Shown: positions 53,690-63,785 of the stretch, piece by piece
How positions within the stretch are numbered: the first letter of the stretch is position 1
How the letters are laid out: each line of letters opens with the position of its first letter
Source: Anaerocolumna aminovalerica
Lineage (GTDB): Bacteria > Bacillota > Clostridia > Lachnospirales > Lachnospiraceae
DNA length: 64,000 nucleotides
Direction of reading: 5' to 3'
Assembly: GCF_900115365.1 (NCBI RefSeq)
Contig: NZ_FOWD01000015.1
Span: 44,200-108,199 of the forward strand
Notes under the pieces: generated by a model
Database searches by the model: none
Told to the model about the DNA's origin: nothing
Seen by the model: only the letters and a program-made list of their open reading frames with translations
Program-made: the position numbers and the translations under genes

Positions 53690-56002
53690 ATGATTAAAGA
53701 TAGATTTTCAGAAAGATTAAGTAAAATGCTTAGTTCCGATGATTGGATGATTTTACAGGATAAATACGAACCGGAAGAAAATCTGAAATTTGAGAGTTTA
53801 TTCAGCTTATCCAATGGATATTTGGGTATACGGGGAAGCCACGAAGAAGGAACCAAAATTACACTTCCCTATTTATATATCAATGGGGTATTTGATAAAT
53901 CGGAAACCTTTATGCGTGAACTTGCCACACTTCCCAACTGGCTTGGAATTAAGCTTTATGTGGAAAAAGAGCTGATTGGAATCGAAGATTGTGAGATTTT
54001 AGACTTTTCAAGAGCTTTGGATATGAAACATGCATTATTAGCTAAGCGCGTTTTACTGCGTGATAAGCAGGGCAGAGAAACCCTGATAGAGGGAATTCGA
54101 TTTGTCAGCCGTGCCAATGTGCATCGGATGGGAATTAAATTATATGTAACTCCCATGAATTACAGCGGCATTATTGAAGTGGAAAGTATCATTGACGGAA
54201 CCATTATTAACTTTTATGATGCACCTCGTTTTAAAGTAAAACATACCTATATGAAAGCGAATGAAAAATTGGATGAAAATGGTGCTTATATAGAAGTGGC
54301 AACAAGAGACAATCATCTGCATGTAGGTACCGGATGCCATATAAAAGCTTATAAAGATGGAAAAGATATTTTAAAAAATAGAATGTTCAGTGCCTTTGGA
54401 GAACAGGCGGTAGAATTCTCTGATTTCGATGTAGTGGAAGGTGAGACAGTTGAAATTGTGAAGTATGTATCCATGTACACGGAACGTGATGTGGCAAAAT
54501 ATGCTCTTCATACAAATGTAAAAGAAGAAGTGGATAACTTCATTTACACCGGCTTTGAAGAAGAATTGGCTGCACATAAAGCTGTTTATAGGGATATGTG
54601 GGAAAAGGCGGACATTCGAATTGAAGGTGATTTTGAACTGGACCGTGCCATCCGCTTTAATATTTTTCATCTGATGAGTACGGGAAATGAACGTGACGAT
54701 AGGGTAAATGTTGGTGCAAAGCTTCTTTCTGGAGAAGAATACGGCGGTCATGCTTTCTGGGATACGGAGTTGTTTATGCTTCCGTTTTTCTCTTATGTTT
54801 TTCCTAAAACGGCGCGGAATCTGGAGACTTACCGCTACCGCCTGCTGGATGCAGCAAGAGCAAATGCTGAGAAAAACGGATATCAGGGTGCACAGTATCC
54901 ATGGGAATCTGCAGATGATGGTACGGAGCAATGTCCGGATTGGACTATCGAGCCGGATGGAACCTGCTATCGCTGCTATGTAGCGGTGTATGAACATCAT
55001 GTAACAGCAGCCGTTGCCTATGGTGTATATGACTATGTAAAAATTACAAAGGACTGGAATTTCTTATTCAACAAAGGTGCTGAAATATTAACAGAAACAG
55101 CAAGATTTTGGGCAAGCCGCTGTCAGTATGTGGCAGAGAAAGACCGTTATGAAATCAATCAGGTAACCGGCCCTGATGAATGGCATGAACCGGTAAACAA
55201 CAACTTATATACAAACTATCTGGCGAAATGGAATTTACGTTATGTAATTTCTTTAATAGATATCTTGAAAAAGGATCACACCGAAGAATATCATAAACTA
55301 ATTGAAAAGACAGGTCTTACTCAGGAAGAAATTATAAAGTGGCAGGACGTTCAGGAAAAGATGTATCTTCCAAGAAAAGAAGGCACCAGCCTTTTGGAGC
55401 AGTTTGAAGGCTATTTTGAACTGGAGAATGTAGTAATAGAAAAATACGATGAAAATGACTGGCCAATCCGTCCGGAAGCATTAAAAAACAGGAGGGCGAG
55501 AGAGACTCAGATTATCAAACAGGCAGATGTTGTTATGCTGCTTCATTTAATGGGTGAAGAATTTGATGAAGAGACGAAAAAATTAAATTATGCTTACTAT
55601 GAGAAACGTACTCTTCACGGCTCCTCCTTAAGCCCAAGTATTTATGCTATTATGGGACTTAAGGTAGGTGATAATTCCAAGGCATACCGCTATCTTCGTC
55701 GCGCTGCCTTCATTGACTTGCTGAATCTGCAAAAGAATACAAGAGAAGGTATACATGCTGCAAATACAGGGGGTGTATGGCAAACAGTTGTATTCGGATT
55801 TGCTGGAGTTGCTATTGGAGAAGATGGTATATTATCCATTCGGCCGAATATGCCAAAGGAATGGGAAAATCTGACCTTCCGTATACATTATGTGGATTCC
55901 TGGTTGGAAATAAGGATTAGCGCTGATAACAGTGCTTTGGTAAAAGTATTGGAAGGAGATCATATAACAGTAAGAATTAATGGTGAAACAGTAGAAGTAT
56001 AA
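53690..56002 (+). CDS. GH65 family glycoside phosphorylase/hydrolase
   Basis: About 770 residues, typical for GH65. The N-terminal beta-sandwich (FSLSNGYLGIRGSHEEG) is followed by an (alpha/alpha)6 barrel with HAFWDTELFMLPFF, and the catalytic acid Glu497 in GPDEWHEPVNNNLYTNY; the phosphate-site region is KQADVVMLLHLM. Family members phosphorolyse kojibiose, nigerose, trehalose or maltose, releasing beta-glucose 1-phosphate, or hydrolyse glucosyl-galactose links. Specificity cannot be told here. AGGAGCAGGTGAG selects ATG 53690 over 53600. It sits between GH2 and a DMT transporter. Confidence 0.9.
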   Translation: MIKDRFSERLSKMLSSDDWMILQDKYEPEENLKFESLFSLSNGYLGIRGSHEEGTKITLPYLYINGVFDKSETFMRELATLPNWLGIKLYVEKELIGIEDCEILDFSRALDMKHALLAKRVLLRDKQGRETLIEGIRFVSRANVHRMGIKLYVTPMNYSGIIEVESIIDGTIINFYDAPRFKVKHTYMKANEKLDENGAYIEVATRDNHLHVGTGCHIKAYKDGKDILKNRMFSAFGEQAVEFSDFDVVEGETVEIVKYVSMYTERDVAKYALHTNVKEEVDNFIYTGFEEELAAHKAVYRDMWEKADIRIEGDFELDRAIRFNIFHLMSTGNERDDRVNVGAKLLSGEEYGGHAFWDTELFMLPFFSYVFPKTARNLETYRYRLLDAARANAEKNGYQGAQYPWESADDGTEQCPDWTIEPDGTCYRCYVAVYEHHVTAAVAYGVYDYVKITKDWNFLFNKGAEILTETARFWASRCQYVAEKDRYEINQVTGPDEWHEPVNNNLYTNYLAKWNLRYVISLIDILKKDHTEEYHKLIEKTGLTQEEIIKWQDVQEKMYLPRKEGTSLLEQFEGYFELENVVIEKYDENDWPIRPEALKNRRARETQIIKQADVVMLLHLMGEEFDEETKKLNYAYYEKRTLHGSSLSPSIYAIMGLKVGDNSKAYRYLRRAAFIDLLNLQKNTREGIHAANTGGVWQTVVFGFAGVAIGEDGILSIRPNMPKEWENLTFRIHYVDSWLEIRISADNSALVKVLEGDHITVRINGETVEV

Positions 56003-56016
56003 GAGGAGGACACATC

Positions 56017-56952
56017 ATGAAGAACAGACTTGCTATGGGTGGTCTTATATTAGTAACTATTATATGGGGCGGCGGTTTTGTTGCCAGTGATATGGCATTG
56101 GAGAGTATGAGTCCGTTTCAAATTATGGCAGTGCGGTTTCTGTTAGCAACTGTTTTGATGGGTTTGATCAGTATCAAATCCCTAAAAGGGAAATCTCATT
56201 TAGGGAAATCTCTTAAAGGGAAATCCCTAAAAGGGAAATCCCTAAAAGGGATAGAAAAAGAAGAGGTAATAGCAGGAGGGCTTATGGGGGCCGCTCTGTT
56301 TACCGGGTTTGCATTTCAGATTGTGGGACTGCAATATACAACTCCATCCAAAAATGCGTTTTTAACTGCTTTAAATGTGGTGATAGTTCCATTTATTTCA
56401 TTTTTAATTCTCAAGAAGAAAATCGGGGTAAAAGGTGTGGTTGGTGCTCTGATGTCAGTAGCAGGAGTTGCCATATTGTCATTGGGAAGTAATTTTTCTC
56501 TGGGTCTTGGAGATGGGCTGACTCTTATTTGTGCCTTTGGTTTTGCATTCCAGATCTTTCTTACCAGTGAATTTGTTAAGAAATATCGTGCTACCGTATT
56601 AAATTTTATTCAGATGGCAACCGCTTTTCTATTATCGGTAGTGTGTCTGGTTGGCAATGGAGAAACGAATTTTCAGGTTACCACCAAGGGTTGGCTGAGT
56701 GCACTCTATTTAGGCGTAATCAGTACAACAGTCTGTTACTTGCTGCAGACTGCCAGTCAAAAATATGTGGATGAAACAAAAGCCGCAATTATCTTATCTA
56801 TGGAGTCTGTATTCGGAACCATATTTTCGGTTATTATTCTGCATGAAATCATTACACTGCGTATGGTAATCGGCAGTGCAGTTATATTAGCGGCAGTGGT
56901 CATATCGAATTTATCGGAAATACAGGAGCAGACGGAAGAAGCAGCGTGGTAA
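56017..56952 (+). CDS. EamA/DMT family transporter with internal tandem repeat
   Basis: A 311-residue ten-TM transporter with two EamA halves (VTIIWGGGFVASDMALESMS near 13-32; LGLGDGLTLICAFGFAFQIF). Between TM2 and TM3 a five-fold tandem repeat of KSLKG (residues 54-78) lengthens a cytoplasmic loop with about 11 positive charges. DMT proteins export or import small metabolites; the cargo is unknown. AGAGGAGG precedes the ATG 15 bp after the GH65 stop, so it belongs to the operon. Confidence 0.88.
   Translation: MKNRLAMGGLILVTIIWGGGFVASDMALESMSPFQIMAVRFLLATVLMGLISIKSLKGKSHLGKSLKGKSLKGKSLKGIEKEEVIAGGLMGAALFTGFAFQIVGLQYTTPSKNAFLTALNVVIVPFISFLILKKKIGVKGVVGALMSVAGVAILSLGSNFSLGLGDGLTLICAFGFAFQIFLTSEFVKKYRATVLNFIQMATAFLLSVVCLVGNGETNFQVTTKGWLSALYLGVISTTVCYLLQTASQKYVDETKAAIILSMESVFGTIFSVIILHEIITLRMVIGSAVILAAVVISNLSEIQEQTEEAAW
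56176..56250 (+). repeat. Five tandem 15-bp units inside the EamA gene
   Basis: Units AAATCCCTAAAAGGG (56176), AAATCTCATTTAGGG (56191), AAATCTCTTAAAGGG (56206), AAATCCCTAAAAGGG (56221) and AAATCCCTAAAAGGG (56236). The units are in frame, three identical and two variant. Copy number could change by slippage without a frameshift. Confidence 0.9.
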
Positions 56953-57022
56953 CAGTAACAGAGACTTTCTAACCTTATTATCCCTAGGGTAAATTGACAC
57001 AATCAATGTACGCATTTGGGAC

Positions 57023-57069
57023 TTGTAAAAGAAAACAGAAAAAGGTATAGTAAAGGTGTGATTTTTACT
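57023..57069 (+). promoter_or_regulatory. Promoter and operator of the lacI-type gene
   Basis: TTGTAA (57023-57028), a 17-bp spacer and TATAGT (57046-57051). AGTAAA (57049-57054) and TTTACT (57064-57069) form a dyad overlapping the -10 edge, like the sites ahead of the sugar operon. Other parts of the 248-bp gap show no gene. Confidence 0.55.
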
Positions 57070-57164
57070 AACATATCTATGTGATTTCCACCTTATTCAA
57101 TTCTGCAGTAAAGTTGCGCGAGCCCAGGTATACATAATAGTTGTGGTACTGACAGATATGTTAA

Positions 57165-58202
<1,038 letters not shown>

Positions 58203-58251
58203 GATATATTTTAATTAGGGAATGACAATACACTAGTTATATAAAAAATAT

Positions 58252-58293
58252 AAGCGGATAACCGGATATTAAACATGGTTTATCCGCTTTTTA
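58252..58293 (+). terminator. Terminator after the lacI-type gene
   Basis: AAGCGGATAACC (58252-58263) pairs with GGTTTATCCGCTT (58277-58289, one bulge), followed by TTTTAT. Confidence 0.8.
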
Positions 58294-58317
58294 TCTTGTA
58301 GATCTTTGCTAATGTTA

Positions 58318-58482
58318 CTAATCCTTATTATTACATTTTCCTTGAAAGTTCTTAATTTGCAGATATGCACGATAAAATATTTCCTGGGTCAGCTCCTCTG
58401 CCAGATGCTCATCACGGCATAATGTTAATAAATATCGATAGACCTGCTTTTCATGCAAGTTGTAGATTTCTTTAAACTCCAT
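58318..58482 (-). pseudogene. N-terminal fragment of an ECF-type sigma factor
   Basis: A 54-codon minus-strand frame from ATG 58482 (AAGGTG close before it) to TAG 58318 reads YNLHEKQVYRYLLTLCRDEH and then LAEELTQEIFYRAYLQ, the sigma-70 region 2 pattern of ECF sigma factors. It ends right after NFQGKC with a foreign tail (NNKD), so region 4 is missing. It is a truncated gene. If translated, a region 2 peptide alone could compete for core polymerase, which is speculation. Confidence 0.7.
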
Positions 58483-58763
58483 CACCTTCTACCCTCCATC
58501 CACCTATTAGACAAGTGATTCTTAAAATGGTTACAGAATATTTAAATAAAGTCTATTTAAGTTATATAAAAGAGCAATTCTTTCAATATGTAACTAATGA
58601 CGCCATATTCTATTAAATACATGGCGTTATGCGTTAAAAGCCTTAACTTCTTTTGTTTTTACATACTGAAACATTATATCAAACGGGGATTTTTTATCAA
58701 TAAAGAAAGCGTATCCAATGAATGGGAAAAGAGTGGTTTGTATACCTTCTAAACATATAAGAA

Positions 58764-58800
58764 ACAAAAAACACTAACCCTTAAATTAAAAGGATTAGTG
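58764..58800 (-). terminator. Terminator for the minus-strand gene at 58959
   Basis: CACTAACCCTT (58772-58782) pairs with AAGGATTAGTG (58790-58800, one mismatch). On the minus strand it is followed by TTTTTTG. The gap 58483-58958 also holds an ACGCCAT/ATGGCGT hairpin near 58600-58632 and no further gene. Confidence 0.65.
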
Positions 58801-58958
58801 ACAGTTATTAGTAAGCAGGAGAGGAGGATTTGATCAAAAGTTCATCCATAAATAAATTGAAATTTGCTAGTCTTATGTTGGTCATTTTACAAAGTCATCA
58901 TTTTAGAGGAAAACAAAACTTACAGCGTTTGTTTGCCATCCCTTGCTATTGATAAAAT

Positions 58959-59561
58959 TTATGATTTCTTTTTTAAGTGCAATATCATTAAGATATCAAT
59001 AGGGATAAAGTAGATACACCAAAATTCTAGGACAGCTACTCCAATCCAATCAGCTCCTTGCATGTCTTCCGTAAATAAACCAAGCATTGGCATAATAAGA
59101 CAACTGATAAAAAACACACCATGAATAAGTAAAAGAGCTTTCAGCCATTTATCGGCTTTAGTTTCACTCTCTATGGTTAAACCAGCGAAGAATGTTGATA
59201 AGGCCATTAGTCCATATCCTAACAAATCATAATTAAAAAAAAGGCCAAATTTTTGGAAATCAAGTATTTTTAAAGCCTGTTCATTTAAAGATTCCAAATT
59301 AATAACGGTTACTTGTGCGAAATACACTAGTAAAATAAGCACAGCATATATACCGGCAAAAATCATTGCAGTGTATCCTGCGGCTTTATTTTCTGGTTCA
59401 CTGTATACTACAAGAGTACATATCATAGGAACAAAACTGAATGCAATAAACATACAAATAAAATAGCTTCCAAAATTTGACCCCAACAGCATACACAATG
59501 CAAAACCTACAACAGCGCATAAATTAACAATTGAGCTAATTATACCTATTTTTTTATTCAT
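58959..59561 (-). CDS. Hypothetical six-helix membrane protein
   Basis: A 200-residue protein with about six hydrophobic segments: IGIISSIVNLCAVVGFALCM (5-24), 31-51, 62-84 (YTAMIFAGIYAVLILLVYF), 112-127, 139-158 and 173-195. No recognisable family motif. GGAGG lies before the ATG. It is 40 bp downstream of the P-loop kinase gene and probably co-transcribed. Confidence 0.65.
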   Translation of the reverse strand: MNKKIGIISSIVNLCAVVGFALCMLLGSNFGSYFICMFIAFSFVPMICTLVVYSEPENKAAGYTAMIFAGIYAVLILLVYFAQVTVINLESLNEQALKILDFQKFGLFFNYDLLGYGLMALSTFFAGLTIESETKADKWLKALLLIHGVFFISCLIMPMLGLFTEDMQGADWIGVAVLEFWCIYFIPIDILMILHLKKKS

Positions 59562-59601
59562 TCAGAATCCCTCCATTACATATAATATCTGAGTTATAAA
59601 T

Positions 59602-60123
59602 TTACAATGTTATATCCACATCATATTTAATATTAATTAATATATATTCACAATTTGCCTCTTTACATTTCTTTAAATTAAGTAAGTTTTCTTGAAGAAG
59701 CATTTCTTTTGTACAAAATTCAGCATCATTTATATCTCTTTGTTCAATAGTATTTGCATACCTCATAATATCATCATAATGCTCTTGGATATATTTCTCA
59801 CTGAATATTAGACAGCTATATTTTATGTATTTTAAATAATCGTCTTCAAAATCCTTTTTATAATCAAATGGGATATAGCACCCTTCTATAATTAAATGTT
59901 GCCTATTTTCAATACATGTTTTAATAATTTCTCTGGTGATAGGCCAAAGTACGCGAGTTATATCATCTATATGATCTTCTGGTGTTAATGTACTAAATCC
60001 GCTTCTGATTAACCCCATTTTCAAATGATCTTGAGATAGATATGGAAAACCATACTTTTTTAATAACTTTTGGGCAAGTACAGTTTTTCCAGTATGTGAA
60101 CTACCTGCTATTAAAATTACCAT
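59602..60123 (-). CDS. P-loop nucleotide kinase-like protein
   Basis: About 173 residues with Walker A GSSHTGKT (7-14), an early LID-like region with QDHLKMGLIRSG, and ENRQHLIIEGCYIP resembling the Walker B strand of small-molecule kinases. Its type matches 2-phosphoglycerate kinase- or AAA-like metabolite kinases; the substrate is unknown. GGAGGG selects ATG 60123; an ATG at 60138 lies on that ribosome site. Confidence 0.75.
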   Translation of the reverse strand: MVILIAGSSHTGKTVLAQKLLKKYGFPYLSQDHLKMGLIRSGFSTLTPEDHIDDITRVLWPITREIIKTCIENRQHLIIEGCYIPFDYKKDFEDDYLKYIKYSCLIFSEKYIQEHYDDIMRYANTIEQRDINDAEFCTKEMLLQENLLNLKKCKEANCEYILINIKYDVDITL

Positions 60124-60262
60124 TCTAATACCCTCCAAATATAATTGCTTTGCATAGTAATTAACTGTGTAAAATAATCACCTAATTCAATCCCTAATAT
60201 AATGATTTCTCTATAAAATTCTAAGGAATGTTATATGTATAATTTAAAAGTGCATAACAAAT

Positions 60263-60610
60263 TTACTTTATAAAGCTTCGTAAATAAATTACATTTTTAT
60301 CAGGGTCATAGAAGCTCATGTTTCTCGCACCCCATGGGCGAGTTGTCGGTTTTTCAATTATTTCTACACCTAAATTCAGGAGTTTATTATATTCATCATC
60401 AACATCATTCACTGTGAAGGCAAGGCATATATTCTGATTGTTATTATTCTTCAATGAATTATCATTATAAATTGTTAGCATAGTTTCTTCAGCAATTATA
60501 GTTTGATGTATACTATCGTTACTACCATTATCAATTCCTAGAAAAGATTTGTAAAAATTTGACAGTCCAACAACATTGTTTGATAATAATCCTACTTCAC
60601 CTATTTTCAT
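60263..60610 (-). CDS. VOC (glyoxalase/bleomycin-resistance) family protein
   Basis: About 115 residues with the paired beta-alpha-beta-beta-beta pattern: KIGEVGLLSNNVVGLSNFYK, then ICLAFTVNDVDDEYNKLLNL and a final NMSFYDPDKNVIYL, where DPDKN is the typical VOC turn. Members bind metals or drugs, or act as lyases. GGAGG precedes ATG 60610; a TTG at 60622 overlaps it. Single gene. Confidence 0.85.
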   Translation of the reverse strand: MKIGEVGLLSNNVVGLSNFYKSFLGIDNGSNDSIHQTIIAEETMLTIYNDNSLKNNNNQNICLAFTVNDVDDEYNKLLNLGVEIIEKPTTRPWGARNMSFYDPDKNVIYLRSFIK

Positions 60611-60819
60611 AAAAACCTCCAAGTTATTTGTAAAAGAAAATTATGGATATCTCTTAATTGAAATTATACTTATATTGGAATAAAAAGTCAACACAAGATG
60701 AAAAGTGTAATATCTACACTAATTAAAGAGGTGTACACCTATTTTACAGGCATGATAACGGTTACTCGTTGCCCCTACGAGTAAACGGTTATGAAACAAA
60801 AATAATTTCGGTAAATCTA

Positions 60820-60862
60820 TTGACAAGAAAAAATTATGATTTATAATGTAACAAACGTTACA
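60820..60862 (+). promoter_or_regulatory. Promoter and palindromic operator of the GC-rich TetR-ABC module
   Basis: TTGACA (60820-60825), a 16-bp spacer and TATAAT (60842-60847), immediately followed by the palindrome TGTAAC-AAAC-GTTACA (60847-60862) and a further half-site GTTACA (60871-60876). The placement fits autorepression by the TetR gene at 60892. The gap 60611-60819 shows no gene. Confidence 0.75.
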
Positions 60863-60891
60863 CAACATAAGTTACATGAGAGGTGATAAAG

Positions 60892-61470
60892 TTGCCGCCA
60901 ATAGCAAAGTATTCAAGAGCCGATATAATAGCCGCCGCGTTGAACCTTGTGCGAAAAGCTGAGGAAATCACCGCCAGAGGTTTGGGAGCAGAACTTGGTA
61001 CGTCCACACGTCCGATTTTCACAGCCTTTAGGAACATGGAGGAAGTACAGCGTGAAACGGTTTTAGCCGCGAGAGCATTATACAACGGTTATGTTGAGCG
61101 CGGGCTTGCCGAGGAAAACGCTTTCAAAGGCGTAGGGATGCAGTATATCGCTTTTGCCAGAGAAGAACCGGGGCTGTTCAGGCTGCTTTTTATGACGGCG
61201 TACAAAGCTCCGTTTGACCTTGACAACGTACTCCCCGCAATCGACGAAAACAGCGATAAAATCTTAGCGTCCATACAAAACGCATACGGTCTTTCATGGG
61301 AGCTTTCGTACCGCTTGTATCAGAACTTGTGGATTTTTACACACGGGATTGCCTGTCTGTACGCCACAGGTGTAAGCCGATTAACCGAGGAAGAAGTAAG
61401 CGCGCGGCTGACCGAAGTGTTCACCGGATTGCTCATTATAATCAAAAAAGAGGTAAAGAAAAATGATTGA
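60892..61470 (+). CDS. TetR family regulator (WHG-type) of the ABC-FtsX module
   Basis: About 192 residues from TTG 60892, with AGAGGTG at a proper distance; GTG 60883 lies closer to that site. The helix-turn-helix is EEITARGLGAELGTSTRPIF and the C-terminal pocket has FAREEPGLFRLLFM, typical of the WHG-domain branch. Codon use and base composition are clearly more GC-rich than in the genes before 60.6 kb. It overlaps the ATPase gene by 8 bp and probably represses the module through the palindrome at 60847. Confidence 0.88.
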   Translation: MPPIAKYSRADIIAAALNLVRKAEEITARGLGAELGTSTRPIFTAFRNMEEVQRETVLAARALYNGYVERGLAEENAFKGVGMQYIAFAREEPGLFRLLFMTAYKAPFDLDNVLPAIDENSDKILASIQNAYGLSWELSYRLYQNLWIFTHGIACLYATGVSRLTEEEVSARLTEVFTGLLIIIKKEVKKND

Positions 61471-62155
61471 AATTACAAACTTGGCAAAAACATACGGCAC
61501 AGGCGACAACGCAACCGCCGCCTTGAAAGGCGTATCACTCACAATCAATGACGGCGATTTTGTTGTTTTGCTCGGTGCGTCGGGTTCGGGGAAATCTACA
61601 TTGTTACATACAGTATCGGGTTTGGAGCGCCCCGACAGCGGTTCGGTCAAGTATAGCGGCACAGATATAACCGCATTATCTGACGATAAGCTGACGGCGT
61701 TCCGAAAAGAAAAAGTCGGCTTTATCTTTCAGCAATATTATCTGCTGCCCAATCTCAACGTGGATAAGAACGTGAAAATGGGTGCGGACTTGGCAGGCAA
61801 TCGTGATTACCGCAAAATCATTGAAGCTGTGGGCTTGAGCGAAAAGCTCTACAAGTTTCCCTCCGAACTCTCCGGCGGTGAGCAACAGCGAGTGTCGATT
61901 GCGAGAGCGTTGGCAAAAAAGCCGAAGGTTATGTTCCTTGATGAACCTACGGGTGCACTTGACGAGGACACAGGGCGGCAGGTGCTTGATTATATCTGTA
62001 AAATGCAGAAAGAATCGGGTTTTGCAATGGTTATGGTTACGCATAACGGCAATATCGCAGATATGGCAGATACTGTCGTTAAGATGAACAGTGGGAAGAT
62101 TGTTGATACATACAGCAACCAAAGCCGTAAAACGGCTTACGAGATTGGGTGGTGA
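61463..62155 (+). CDS. ABC transporter ATP-binding protein, MacB/LolD-like
   Basis: A 230-residue ATPase: Walker [10 protein letters not shown] (38-46), Q-loop [13 protein letters not shown], signature [15 protein letters not shown], Walker [13 protein letters not shown] and switch His in VMVTHN. This is the mechanotransmission/MacB branch that works with FtsX permeases in Firmicutes peptide-antibiotic resistance or export. GC-rich codon use like its neighbours. Confidence 0.95.
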   Translation: MIEITNLAKTYGTGDNATAALKGVSLTINDGDFVVLLGASGSGKSTLLHTVSGLERPDSGSVKYSGTDITALSDDKLTAFRKEKVGFIFQQYYLLPNLNVDKNVKMGADLAGNRDYRKIIEAVGLSEKLYKFPSELSGGEQQRVSIARALAKKPKVMFLDEPTGALDEDTGRQVLDYICKMQKESGFAMVMVTHNGNIADMADTVVKMNSGKIVDTYSNQSRKTAYEIGW

Positions 62156-62159
62156 GCAA

Positions 62160-63311
62160 ATGATTATACGTCCAAAAGATGCCGTCAAAATGCTCGGTGT
62201 TCTCATCATGTGCGCGTGTGCTGTATTAGTCTGCACGTTGTTCTTAAACTCCAACATCGACTTGCAACGTATCAAAGACCAAATCACAGACCCGGAAACA
62301 CTAATTATTTTTGATTTAGTCGTTTCATCCGGGAACATGACCAGTGCGGTGACAGGTCTTGCGCTTGGGCTGACTACGGTGGTTATGTTGTTATTCTACG
62401 TCAAGCATTACATCGACACACACAAACCGGAACTCGGAATCTTAAAGGCGCTTGGCTACTCAAACTGGAAAATCGCTAAGGGCTTTTGGGTATTTGGATT
62501 AAGTATCTTTGTGGGAACCGCTGTTGGCTTTTGCTTGGCTTTCGCGTTCATGCCTGCCTTTTACAAGTCGCAGAGAGACGACGGCATTTTACCCGATATT
62601 TCGATGCATTTCAACCCGGAATTAGTAGTGTATTTGATTATATTTCCTACAATCGCGTTTGCTCTGCTCTCGGTTCTGTATAGTTACCGTAAGCTAAAAC
62701 GTCCGACGCTTGAGTTAATCAGAGGAAAGGGTAAAGTGAAAATTCGCAAGGCTAAGAATGGCGGCAAAGAAGATTTACCTTTTCTGCGCGACTTAAAGCA
62801 AAGCACACTCCGAAGCCGTTTTTCGTTAATCTTTTTCGTATGGCTTTCCGCTTTCTGTTTTTCAGCAACAGTTGTAATGTCTTTCAGTATCGGCGAACTT
62901 GGCGGCAGCGATATGATGGCTGTTATGATGGCGGCAATCGGTGTTGTGTTAGCTGTTACAACGCTTTTTCTCGCGGTTACGACTGTGATTAAAGGCAACG
63001 GTAAAACCATTGCAATGCTGCGAGTGTTTGGTTACTCCGACCATGAATGCGGCAGGGCGATACTGAACGGATACCGCCCAATAACCTATATTGGATTCGC
63101 AATTGGAACGCTGTATCAGCATGGACTTATGATTATGATGATGACACTCTTTTTCGACGACAGCGTTATGGATTTACCGGAATATACATTCAACGTACAG
63201 GCCGCTGTTATCGCGTTAGCTTCCTTTGTGGTGTTGTACGAACTGTTCATGCTTGTCTACTCAAAGCGAATCAGGCGGATTCCGCTCAAGGATGTCATGG
63301 CGGAGGAATAG
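62160..63311 (+). CDS. FtsX-like ABC permease
   Basis: A 383-residue permease from ATG 62160, five bases after the ATPase stop, with GGTGGTGAG before it. TM segments lie near 10-30, 62-82, 115-137 and 160-180, then a second set from 232; the loop HKPELGILKALGYSNWKIA is the FtsX coupling motif and MLRVFGYSDHECGRAILNGY its second-half counterpart. The N-terminal TM is followed by only a short external loop. It likely exports or senses a lipophilic compound. Confidence 0.88.
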   Translation: MIIRPKDAVKMLGVLIMCACAVLVCTLFLNSNIDLQRIKDQITDPETLIIFDLVVSSGNMTSAVTGLALGLTTVVMLLFYVKHYIDTHKPELGILKALGYSNWKIAKGFWVFGLSIFVGTAVGFCLAFAFMPAFYKSQRDDGILPDISMHFNPELVVYLIIFPTIAFALLSVLYSYRKLKRPTLELIRGKGKVKIRKAKNGGKEDLPFLRDLKQSTLRSRFSLIFFVWLSAFCFSATVVMSFSIGELGGSDMMAVMMAAIGVVLAVTTLFLAVTTVIKGNGKTIAMLRVFGYSDHECGRAILNGYRPITYIGFAIGTLYQHGLMIMMMTLFFDDSVMDLPEYTFNVQAAVIALASFVVLYELFMLVYSKRIRRIPLKDVMAEE

Positions 63312-63358
63312 AATTGATAGCGCAGAGGGAGAAATTACGCTCCCTCCGCTTATTTCAA

Positions 63359-63607
63359 TTACAACTCTACACCCCCCGACTTCTGCCGTGTCCGTTCCGG
63401 CGTTTCGGTGTGCAGGATTTCCATGCTCCGCCGGATTTTTTTGACTTTGGCGGTTTCATCTCTGAGCATTTTGTACTCTTGATACAGCGCGGCGCTCTCG
63501 GCGGTTTTAGCTGTCAATTCCTCCCGCCACTTGGTTATCGGCGGCAGTGATTTCTTCGTGTCAAACCGCTCTTGCAACACATCGCGCAAATATTTCTCAG
63601 TATAGTA
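63359..63607 (-). pseudogene. C-terminal fragment of a mobilisation relaxase
   Basis: On the minus strand the sequence from YYTEKYLRDVLQE through LPPITKWREELTAKTAE, YQEYKMLRDETAKVKKIRRS to the end RQKSGGVEL resembles the C-termini of Firmicutes MobA/VirD2-like relaxases. The catalytic N-terminal part is absent; upstream in this frame is unrelated sequence and then the ISL3 end. It is a relic of a mobilisable element. Identification is from remembered family ends only. Confidence 0.55.
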
Positions 63608-63739
63608 GCAATAAAAAGAACAAGAAAAACTAGTGCACATACGGTGCACATATCTGAAAAAAGAAAGGTTCTATAATAAGTGTTGGGGTGTACGAAAAAA
63701 CTCGTATACTCTAACATTTTATTTTATAATAAAAGAAAA

Positions 63740-63777
63740 ACCTCCAAGCGTCAGTCTCACAAACATCACTCGGAGGT
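63740..63777 (+). promoter_or_regulatory. Hairpin that hides the transposase ribosome site
   Basis: ACCTCC (63740-63745) can pair with GGAGGT (63772-63777), the Shine-Dalgarno of the transposase. In many insertion sequences such a hairpin limits translation from outside transcripts. Confidence 0.5.
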
Positions 63778-63785
63778 GCAAATAC

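Noticed and set aside
54371..55000. 209-codon minus-strand frame within the GH65 gene
   Set aside because: Antisense shadow of a strongly conserved enzyme; no promoter or ribosome site.
61676..62338. 220-codon minus-strand frame opposite the ABC ATPase and FtsX genes
   Set aside because: Antisense shadow of well-conserved ATPase motifs; GC-rich codon structure makes long antisense frames common here.
63047..63550. 167-codon plus-strand frame across the FtsX end
   Set aside because: Overlaps the FtsX gene and the relaxase fragment in other frames, is Arg/Cys/Pro-rich, and has no ribosome site.
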